This document shows positions 1-5,713 of a stretch of DNA of 5,713 nt, piece after piece (the first letter of the stretch is position 1; every line of letters starts with the position of its first letter). Source of the DNA: Verrucomicrobiia bacterium. GTDB lineage: Bacteria > Verrucomicrobiota > Verrucomicrobiia > Opitutales > Opitutaceae. The notes under the pieces are model-generated. The model did not search any database. It was given only the letters and a program-made list of their open reading frames with translations, and was not told the DNA's origin. The stretch is from the NCBI GenBank assembly GCA_030424825.1, contig JAUHWE010000336.1, positions 1 to 5,713 on the forward strand, read 5' to 3'. A program made the position numbers and the translations under genes.

Positions 1-396
1 CTTGAGAACCTTCAATTTGTCCGCTTTTACCGTCGAGGGAGCCATCTCAACCGTCCATTCACGTACCGGTGGGCCAAAAAAACGGGCCACCGTTTCGCAA
101 AGAATCTGTAAATCGTTCGCCTTCAGTAACCCCGGTGTCCCTCCTCCCCAAAAGCACGTGTCAATCTTTTGACCCGTGCCTTCCAGGAGGCTCGCTTCTG
201 ACTGAATCCCGTCTAGATAGGCCCTAATACCCTCCCGGTCACTTTGTACCTGATAGAAGCTGCAAAAGTCGCACGCAGTTGCGCAAAACGGCACGTGAAC
301 GTACAATCCCAGAGTCTCCCCCCACCATTTTGGCTGGAACTCCGAACTCAATTCGTTTTTTTTCCCCTCAACAGTTGCCTTTAAGTCAGCTTGCAT
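1..396 (-). CDS. hemW: HemW-like radical SAM protein (oxygen-independent coproporphyrinogen oxidase family), N-terminal part, cut by window edge
   Basis: This minus-strand gene starts with ATG at 394-396 and stays open for 132 codons to the left edge, so its C-terminus lies outside the window. Residues 31-49 read LYVHVPFCATACDFCSFYQ. Cys38, Cys42 and Cys45 form the CX3CX2C motif that holds the radical SAM [4Fe-4S] cluster, preceded by the YVHVPFC signature of the HemN/HemW family. Residues 82-91 (FWGGGTPGLL) are the glycine-rich SAM-binding motif, and 117-131 (VEMAPSTVKADKLKVL region) match the next conserved block. HemW proteins are cytoplasmic heme chaperones and are often misannotated as HemN. 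The CDFC form, rather than HemN's CxFCGC, favours HemW. The 30-residue lead before the motif is longer than in E. coli HemW. An AAGGAA ribosome site 7 nt upstream supports the start. It is divergent from the lipoprotein gene. The family is secure; HemW versus a close paralogue is less so. Confidence 0.82.
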   Translation of the reverse strand, partial: MQADLKATVEGKKNELSSEFQPKWWGETLGLYVHVPFCATACDFCSFYQVQSDREGIRAYLDGIQSEASLLEGTGQKIDTCFWGGGTPGLLKANDLQILCETVARFFGPPVREWTVEMAPSTVKADKLKVLK

Positions 397-403
397 GAAC
401 TAT

Positions 404-409
404 TTCCTT
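404..409 (-). promoter_or_regulatory. Ribosome binding site of the hemW-like gene
   Basis: On the minus strand this reads AAGGAA and lies 7 nt before the ATG at 396. It is the clearest Shine-Dalgarno sequence in the window and fixes the start of the HemW-like gene. The neighbouring lipoprotein, receptor and sulfatase starts lack a comparable site. Confidence 0.6.
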
Positions 410-469
410 AACTGACATTCCTTATTTTATTGTAATTCAAGGCCTAATTTAGTCTACCGACTCAATATC

Positions 470-1384
470 ATGGATACTTCCGCATCCAAGTCCACCCAGA
501 GAAACTGGCTTATTTGCCTGCTCGTGCCACTCGCACTCATAATGGCAGGCTGTAATATAAACGTCATCGACCTGACGCCTTCCACGATGAAGGCGAATCC
601 CTCGAACGTTTACACCATCACGGCTCAGATCAGAGTAAAGAACAGTGCCGTGATCAAGGAGAGCTTGAGGCCGCAGATTGTCATCGACGGGAAGGTCCAT
701 CCGATGAGTCTCGCTCCGGGAAGCACTAATCTTTTCGAGTACGATTTTCGGATGCCCTCCGGTCGCAGCGAAGCCGCGTACTACATGCTCGTGCACTACG
801 AACGCAAAACCGAGGAAGGAACGACGACCAAGGAAATCGTAACCGAACTGAATCGGTTTTCGGTCGAAAACCGGTATACCGTCGAACTTGAAGTCAACCG
901 GGCTCCTGTAGGAACACGCGTTGCGGTTCTCGGCAGAGGCTTTACCCAAGACGATAAGATCCTGGTCGGCGGCACTCCCGCCGCCACTCGATTCGACAGC
1001 TCCACTTCGCTTTCATTCTACGTCCCTTCCCTGCCTGAAGGTCGCGGCTATGACGTAAAGGTAATGGGCATCAGTGGTGAAATCAGCGCGGGAACTCTCA
1101 GAATCGACTCTTCGAGGGTCAATGTTCGGCTCCAACCATCCACAATCGCTCAAGGGCAAACGAGTTTGCTCGTCTTTACCATTCCCGAAGCGGCGCCTCC
1201 GGGCGGATTACAGATCGATGTTCACACCGACATTCCGGATAGCGTGATCATGGATTTTGTAAGAATCGAAGCTGGCCAACGTTCTACAAGCATTCCCGTT
1301 CAAGGGGGATCTCCCGGTTCAGGCAGCCTCTTCATCACCATCCCGGGTTACTCCGAGGTGGTCGTGCCAATCACTGTCAACTAG
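470..1384 (+). CDS. Lipoprotein with IPT/TIG domain, function unknown
   Basis: A 304-residue protein. Residues 1-28 look like a lipoprotein signal: a polar and basic N-terminus (Lys7, Arg11), a hydrophobic core at 13-26, then IMAGC with Cys28 as the likely lipidated residue. The -3 position is Met rather than Leu, a mild departure from the lipobox. Asn at +2 is not an inner-membrane retention signal, so outer-membrane anchoring is likely. Residues about 34-138 form a beta-rich region I do not recognise. Residues about 142-213 (APVGTRVAVLGRGF, then ILVGG, then a YDVKV strand) match the IPT/TIG immunoglobulin-like fold seen in surface and carbohydrate-associated proteins. Residues about 215-304 are a second beta-sandwich-like region (LQPSTIAQGQ, then a C-terminal VVVPITVN strand). 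No catalytic motif is visible, so a binding or structural role at the cell surface is inferred. The ATG at 470 has no obvious Shine-Dalgarno. An ATG start placing the lipobox at residue 28 is convincing. It stands alone, divergent from hemW. Confidence 0.85.
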   Translation: MDTSASKSTQRNWLICLLVPLALIMAGCNINVIDLTPSTMKANPSNVYTITAQIRVKNSAVIKESLRPQIVIDGKVHPMSLAPGSTNLFEYDFRMPSGRSEAAYYMLVHYERKTEEGTTTKEIVTELNRFSVENRYTVELEVNRAPVGTRVAVLGRGFTQDDKILVGGTPAATRFDSSTSLSFYVPSLPEGRGYDVKVMGISGEISAGTLRIDSSRVNVRLQPSTIAQGQTSLLVFTIPEAAPPGGLQIDVHTDIPDSVIMDFVRIEAGQRSTSIPVQGGSPGSGSLFITIPGYSEVVVPITVN

Positions 1385-1417
1385 TTGCTGAGCGGTCTCG
1401 GTTTTAGAAGCTGACAA

Positions 1418-1434
1418 AAATCGGCCTCCGATTT
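1418..1434 (+). terminator. Possible weak terminator of the lipoprotein gene
   Basis: A perfect 7-bp inverted repeat, AAATCGG / CCGATTT with a CCT loop, begins 34 bp after the lipoprotein stop codon. Location and compactness suit a terminator, but the stem is AT-rich at its base and only three T residues follow, so Rho-independent function is uncertain. Confidence 0.35.
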
Positions 1435-1438
1435 CCAA

Positions 1439-1466
1439 ACCCGAACGGTTTGTAAGCAGTTCGGGT
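1439..1466. repeat. 8-bp inverted repeat (hairpin) between the lipoprotein and the thiC relic
   Basis: ACCCGAAC (1439-1446) and GTTCGGGT (1459-1466) are perfectly complementary around a 12-nt loop. An overlapping alternative stem, AAACC (1437-1441) with GGTTT (1447-1451), would compete with it. No T-tract follows, so this is not a classic terminator. It could be a second part of a read-through barrier after the lipoprotein gene or a leftover of a repeat element. Confidence 0.45.
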
Positions 1467-1490
1467 CCCCGCAATTGTTTCCACTTACGT

Positions 1491-2617
<1,127 letters not shown>

Positions 2618-2672
2618 TAGGCAAGGTCATTACCCTACCTTCCTTCATTCGAACAGGATATTCTTAAGGAGT

Positions 2673-2844
2673 CTTAGAAAGTGTCCACTAATTCTCAATC
2701 GAACCACCATATGGGCAGATATTCTCCTGACTATTATTTTGTAGGTCGTCTCGCCGAGGCGACATTCATCCCAATTGCCGGGTCAACGACACGACCTATA
2801 CTTTCTATCAATTAGTGAAATCGACTTATTGGACACTCTCTAAG
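2673..2844. mobile_element. 172-bp MITE-like element with terminal inverted repeats
   Basis: The ends are inverted repeats of 22 bp: 2673-2694 against the reverse complement of 2823-2844 match at 19 of 22 positions. The outer 14 bp (CTTAGAAAGTGTCC and GGACACTCTCTAAG) match at 13 of 14. If the element proper begins at GAAAGTGTCC and ends at GGACACTCTC, both ends are flanked by TA, as expected for IS630/Tc1-mariner-type insertion. The CT/AG beyond the TA also pairs, so the exact boundary is uncertain. No transposase frame lies inside, so movement would need an enzyme supplied elsewhere. A second, subterminal copy of the left-end sequence, AATTAGTG at 2810-2817, pairs with 2686-2693. The interior holds the nested hairpins at 2740-2800. 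The element sits between the phosphodiesterase start and the receptor terminator. Confidence 0.6.
2740..2800. repeat. Nested hairpins inside the MITE-like element
   Basis: TAGGTCGT (2742-2749) and ACGACCTA (2791-2798) form an 8-bp perfect outer stem, extendable by a G-T wobble and one more pair. Overlapping the left arm, GTCGTCTC (2745-2752) pairs with GAGGCGAC (2756-2763) around a 3-nt GCC loop, with one wobble. The two stems share bases and cannot both form fully, giving two alternative folds. The compact GC-rich palindrome resembles REP-type intergenic repeats. Confidence 0.55.
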
Positions 2845-2950
2845 CATCCAATAGGGTTCAAGTTCTACATTAGAAATCACGGCAAAACTCATACCTTTAA
2901 AACCGCGCTAGACAGAAAAAATCAAAATACCATTTGCTCACCGCCTGTGC

Positions 2951-2986
2951 ACAGAAAGCCCCCTCCATTAAGTCAATGGAGGAGGC
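2951..2986 (-). terminator. Rho-independent terminator of the TonB-dependent receptor gene
   Basis: On the minus strand GCCTCCTCCATT (2986-2975) pairs with AATGGAGGGGGC (2969-2958) over 12 bp with one T-G wobble and a 5-nt loop, followed directly by TTTCTGT. It lies about 34 bp after the receptor stop codon at 3020-3022. Stem strength, position and the short U-tract make this a convincing terminator. Confidence 0.82.
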
Positions 2987-3019
2987 CCTTGTTTAACTAT
3001 AACTCAAACAAACCTATAA

Positions 3020-5281
3020 CTACAAATCTGTGGAAAGCGAGAAGAGGATCTGGCGGGCTTCGTTGGTCGCCGCGCGCGAACGCACGAAAAACTCGTCGGT
3101 GGCGTTGTCGATATTGATTCCAATTTGCCAGTCGCGTTCACCAAAAGTTACCGGGAATCGAGCGAACAAGTCGAATGTGACGTATCCATCTTCAGTTACG
3201 TACCTATTAGCGATGTTTCCAAATTGCGGTATGGGTCCATCCGCCCAAACGAGGCCACCACCAAAACGGGCGCCTTCCAACGGACCTTCTTGAACCGTAT
3301 AGCTGTTGAAAAGCGTAAAACGGTGCGGCGTTGCTCCCTCCAGGGGAAGGCCCGTAGCCACTTCACCAACTACTTTCGCATCAATGTAGCTGTATGCCGC
3401 GACGATATTCCAGTTGTTGGTCGGATTATAGAAGAGCTCGAATTCGATACCCGTGCTTTTGTCATTTGTGATGGCTCGGTCACTCATGAAAGTCACTGGA
3501 TTGTAGTCACTACGAGAAACATTATCTTTCTTGATCTCAAACGCAGCGATAGATCCACTAAGCTTCCCATCATAAAGACCAGCAAATTTGAGGCCGAGCT
3601 CAATTGCGTCGCTCGTTTGCGGGCCAATGAATTCATTAGTATCCGGATCGGTCGCGTTTTGCGGCTCAAAGGCATCTGCCAGGTTTCCGAAAACACTCAA
3701 GTTCGGATTGATTCGATAGACGGCACCAATTTGAAAGTTCGTGTCACTTCCTTCAAGAGAATCCGTTTCTGCGCCGCCCAAAGCAACTGAACGCTGTTTG
3801 ACATCCGTATTTCTCACTCCTAATAGGAGGTTGAATTTGCCATCATTAAAGAAGATATTGTCCGTAGCATAGAACGTTGTAATTTTCTGGAAACTACGAT
3901 CATTCTGGTTGGCACGCAATCCGTAGGTCCTGAGCTCTTCGGGGCTCGCCACGTCATCCTCCCATATTGGCACTCCATTCCGGATGTCTTCCTTGTACAG
4001 GAAATCACGGAAAGTTTTTCCTGAATCCGCTTCCAACTGTCTGAGCCGAGGTTCTTCCGTAGGGACCACAGCCCGCAGACGATACGATCCACTTCCACCT
4101 CTGATATCTTCGGACTTTCGTGCACCTAGTAGTAGCTGGTGCCTTACTTCGCCTGTATCGAAACTGATGATATCATTGATCGTATGTACTTCGTCCCTTG
4201 CCCGGCTGTCATTGATAGTCATATTTGAATTGGACTCGCCAAACTGGTCGAAGGTATTGAACTCTCGGAACGACACCTCTTGGTGGGAATCATTGAAGTT
4301 GTATTTGTATTGTAAATTATGCCGCTCGCTGAAGCGATGCCGAATACCAAGCGACAAGAAATCGTTATCCGATTCGAATATATTTCCGCGAGTCGAAGTG
4401 ACATACTCTGGTGGAATAAAAGTATTGTTGTAGCGAGTGTTCGCCTCCCCAACACCATCTACATTGTCAACCATATCACCGTCTCCATTCAAGTCCGTTG
4501 GAATACGCTCAAAGGACCACGTTGCCCGCTGGGTAGGGAATCCGCTGATTTCGTTTTTACCTGTCAGAAAGTCGAAATCGGTATTCTCCGCCAATTTATA
4601 ATTTCCTGAAATACCCATGAATTTAGTCCGTTGGCCATCGACCCATCTCCATCCATTGGTCTCCTTATGATCCGTCAACACCCGCAAACCAAGTTTGTCG
4701 TCCATGGCTCGAATCGTGTAGTCCAACCGCAACTGATACCATTCGTTGGTTCCGGCCTTGGCGGTAATGTGGCCCCCTTCCTGGGCAAGTGGAGTTTTAG
4801 TAACGACGTTGACAAGTCCTCCTGGGTCCGACTGACCGTATAGCGTATTGGGACCTTTGACGACTTCGACACGGTCTACCATCTGGACCGGAAGATAAAG
4901 TCCGCCTAGAACTCCATCGACTAGTAGGTTACGATTGCGGAATCCACGGATTGCAAAGGACGAAGGGCGCGCATCCCCAAGATTATTGCGCGTGGTTTGA
5001 GTAATAGAGGTGTTGTAATCTAAGGCCTCCACGAAATCGCCTATGAGACTGTCATCTAGAAAGTCCGACGTGATAACGTTAATCGACATGGGTACATTGA
5101 TCAAAGGTGTATTCAAACCTGTTCCCGAAATCGTATTCGTTGCCGTATACCCTTCGGTCGCGGTTACCGAAAACGGCGAGAGGGTATAGGTTTCATCATC
5201 TTGGGCCATGGCGGAAGACGCCAACACTGCAGACAGCCCTAGAGCTATCGCTAAAGTTTTAGTTTGTATTGGTAGTTTCAT
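3020..5281 (-). CDS. TonB-dependent outer-membrane receptor
   Basis: A complete 753-residue receptor that should import a ligand across the outer membrane using TonB/ExbBD energy. Residues 1-26 are a Sec signal peptide (Lys2, Lys8, hydrophobic 9-21, AMA|QD cleavage). TYTLSPFSVTA at 31-41 is a probable TonB-box region. The plug spans about 58-164 and shows the classic FAIRGF (109-114) and VEVVKGPNTLYGQSDPGG (138-155) signatures. The rest is the beta-barrel, including the late conserved strand near NPNLSVFGNLADAFEPQN. The fold and length suit the siderophore-receptor branch (FhuA/FpvA-like), but Verrucomicrobiota use many such receptors for other ligands, so the substrate is open. A D-x-N-x-D-x-D stretch at 263-269 resembles a calcium-binding loop. 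The last residue is Leu (FSLSTDL) rather than the usual Phe. The ATG at 5281 is chosen for the signal peptide; no good Shine-Dalgarno precedes it. It ends at a strong terminator, so it is probably monocistronic, and is divergent from a sulfatase gene. Confidence 0.93.
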   Translation of the reverse strand: MKLPIQTKTLAIALGLSAVLASSAMAQDDETYTLSPFSVTATEGYTATNTISGTGLNTPLINVPMSINVITSDFLDDSLIGDFVEALDYNTSITQTTRNNLGDARPSSFAIRGFRNRNLLVDGVLGGLYLPVQMVDRVEVVKGPNTLYGQSDPGGLVNVVTKTPLAQEGGHITAKAGTNEWYQLRLDYTIRAMDDKLGLRVLTDHKETNGWRWVDGQRTKFMGISGNYKLAENTDFDFLTGKNEISGFPTQRATWSFERIPTDLNGDGDMVDNVDGVGEANTRYNNTFIPPEYVTSTRGNIFESDNDFLSLGIRHRFSERHNLQYKYNFNDSHQEVSFREFNTFDQFGESNSNMTINDSRARDEVHTINDIISFDTGEVRHQLLLGARKSEDIRGGSGSYRLRAVVPTEEPRLRQLEADSGKTFRDFLYKEDIRNGVPIWEDDVASPEELRTYGLRANQNDRSFQKITTFYATDNIFFNDGKFNLLLGVRNTDVKQRSVALGGAETDSLEGSDTNFQIGAVYRINPNLSVFGNLADAFEPQNATDPDTNEFIGPQTSDAIELGLKFAGLYDGKLSGSIAAFEIKKDNVSRSDYNPVTFMSDRAITNDKSTGIEFELFYNPTNNWNIVAAYSYIDAKVVGEVATGLPLEGATPHRFTLFNSYTVQEGPLEGARFGGGLVWADGPIPQFGNIANRYVTEDGYVTFDLFARFPVTFGERDWQIGINIDNATDEFFVRSRAATNEARQILFSLSTDL

Positions 5282-5314
5282 ATAGTGTTTTTAGTTCGTA
5301 TTTTCCTTCAGTAA

Positions 5315-5340
5315 CCGAATTCGGATATCTAGATCGATCG
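5315..5340. repeat. Cluster of short palindromes upstream of the receptor gene
   Basis: CCGAATTCGG (5315-5324) is a perfect 10-bp palindrome, followed without a gap by overlapping palindromes ATCTAGAT (5327-5334), GATCGATC (5332-5339) and CGATCG (5335-5340). It lies 34 bp before the receptor ATG, in the expected leader. It could be a protein-binding site or a chance cluster. Confidence 0.4.
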
Positions 5341-5354
5341 GGCAACAGAAGGTC

Positions 5355-5384
5355 ATTGTAGGGATATAAAAGGCGTAAGAACAA
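5355..5384 (-). promoter_or_regulatory. Possible promoter of the TonB-dependent receptor
   Basis: On the minus strand TTGTTC (5384-5379) and TACAAT (5360-5355) lie 18 bp apart. The -10 matches sigma-70 consensus at five of six positions; the -35 matches only TTG. It would give a leader of roughly 65-70 nt. A rival -10, TATACT at 5512-5507, overlaps the first dyad and would leave a leader of about 220 nt. Confidence 0.3.
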
Positions 5385-5490
5385 AAACTCGGACAATGGG
5401 GTTCCGAGTCGCATCCGTACGCTTTGCGGGTTAAAAACTCCTCTTAAGAAATTCAAGTGAAACACCTTGTCAAACGGTTGGCGCAAGGAT

Positions 5491-5507
5491 TTTACTGAAA
5501 CAGTTAA
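5491..5507. promoter_or_regulatory. Operator-like dyad, copy 1 (receptor/sulfatase intergenic region)
   Basis: TTTACTGAAACAGTTAA is an interrupted palindrome: the 7-bp arms match at six of seven positions around an AAA centre, with a perfect ACTG/CAGT core. Its left 7 bases and CAG recur at 5558-5570. It overlaps a possible minus-strand -10 (TATACT, 5512-5507), where a bound regulator could block transcription of the receptor. The binding protein is unknown. Confidence 0.5.
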
Positions 5508-5557
5508 GTATATATTACACTGATTGCTCCTTTATCTACTGGATGATTGAAATTTAC

Positions 5558-5571
5558 TTTACTGTTTCAGC
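5558..5571. promoter_or_regulatory. Operator-like dyad, copy 2 (receptor/sulfatase intergenic region)
   Basis: TTTACTGTTTCAGC repeats the ACTGnnnCAG core of the upstream dyad with centre TTT instead of AAA. CTGAAACAGT (5495-5504) and ACTGTTTCAG (5561-5570) are therefore perfect 10-bp inverted repeats. The copies start 67 bp apart. This copy lies about 21 bp before the sulfatase ATG, close enough to affect its expression. Confidence 0.45.
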
Positions 5572-5591
5572 TCTCTGCGAATTGACAGTCA

Positions 5592-5713
5592 ATGCCACGC
5601 TTAGCTATCAGCCAACGAAGACTACAATCCGATTTGAAACCACTTAATCTACTTATTATAACCCCTGATCAACTGAGGGCCGATTATCTCAGTTGCTACG
5701 GACATCCAACGAT
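5592..5713 (+). CDS. Type I sulfatase, N-terminal fragment cut by window edge
   Basis: The last 122 bp encode the start of a sulfatase: LLIITPDQLRADYLSCYGHPT. In this alkaline-phosphatase-superfamily enzyme group the Asp-Gln pair after the first beta-strand (PDQ) supplies calcium ligands and the RADYLSCYG stretch is a family signature. The formylglycine motif (C/S-x-P-x-R) would lie beyond the right edge, so activity cannot be judged. Two starts are possible. ATG at 5592 adds 14 residues (MPRLAISQRRLQSD) that are not signal-like. TTG at 5634 gives MKPLNLLIITPDQ, which looks more like other family N-termini. Neither has a good Shine-Dalgarno, and no signal peptide is visible from either start. 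It is divergent from the TonB-dependent receptor and shares its dyad-bearing control region, suggesting a joint role in handling a sulfated substrate. Confidence 0.8.
   Translation, partial: MPRLAISQRRLQSDLKPLNLLIITPDQLRADYLSCYGHPT

Noticed and set aside
449..949. A 166-codon minus-strand frame between hemW and the lipoprotein gene
   Set aside because: It is antisense to the lipoprotein, whose signal peptide, lipobox and IPT/TIG fold are clear. The shadow shows no domain.
1385..1490. Possible TPP riboswitch before the thiC relic
   Set aside because: The conserved CUGAGA and ACCUGAU elements are absent in the right order, and the 5' part of thiC is missing, so its native leader would not be here.
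2815..3117. A 100-codon plus-strand frame across the MITE end and the receptor terminator
   Set aside because: It runs through a transposon end, a terminator hairpin and the antisense of the receptor, so coding is implausible.
3125..3790. A 221-codon plus-strand frame opposite the receptor
   Set aside because: It lies wholly antisense to a well-supported TonB receptor and encodes no recognisable motif.
3020..5281. Calling the receptor a specific siderophore receptor such as FhuA or FpvA
   Set aside because: The sequence supports only the general family, and the neighbouring sulfatase argues against assuming iron uptake.
5259..5486. A 75-codon minus-strand frame overlapping the receptor start
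   Set aside because: It is out of frame with the receptor, covers the probable leader and shows no family features, so it is more likely untranslated leader.

Overview
The window looks like a chromosomal stretch from a Verrucomicrobiota bacterium, most likely a marine or aquatic Opitutae/Puniceicoccales-type organism. This is an inference from protein style: the N-terminus of the TonB-dependent receptor (a 'YTLSPFSVTA' segment just after the signal peptide), an IPT/TIG lipoprotein, the HemW wording 'VEMAPSTVKADKLKVL', and a sulfatase divergent from a TonB receptor. No rRNA, tRNA or CRISPR array is visible.

Layout from left to right. (1) 1-396, minus: the N-terminal third of a HemW-type radical SAM protein, cut by the left edge. 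(2) 470-1384, plus: a 304-residue lipoprotein with a central IPT/TIG fold, divergent from hemW. (3) About 1385-1837: no intact gene. It holds two small hairpins and, unexpectedly, a decayed C-terminal piece of thiC with a +1 frameshift that still carries the CX2CX4C iron-sulfur motif. (4) 1838-2617, minus: an intact metallo-beta-lactamase-fold phosphodiesterase of the PhnP type, with a GTG start. (5) 2618-3019: no gene. A 172-bp element with 22-bp terminal inverted repeats (19/22 matching) and TA-flanked ends looks like a MITE and contains nested hairpins. I see nothing in 2845-2950, and a strong terminator for the receptor gene follows. (6) 3020-5281, minus: a complete TonB-dependent outer-membrane receptor. 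(7) 5282-5591: a divergent control region with two copies of a TTTACTGnnnCAG dyad 67 bp apart, and a cluster of short palindromes close to the receptor start. (8) 5592-5713, plus: the start of a type I sulfatase, cut by the right edge and missed by simple ORF-length filters.

The most coherent functional unit is on the right. The receptor and the sulfatase are transcribed away from each other from one control region with a repeated dyad, which suggests co-regulated uptake and desulfation of a sulfated compound (inference). The left half is a mix of housekeeping genes, a lipoprotein of unknown role and a gene relic. I see no clear evidence of a wholly new multi-gene system. The best leads are the thiC relic, the MITE-like element and the shared dyads.
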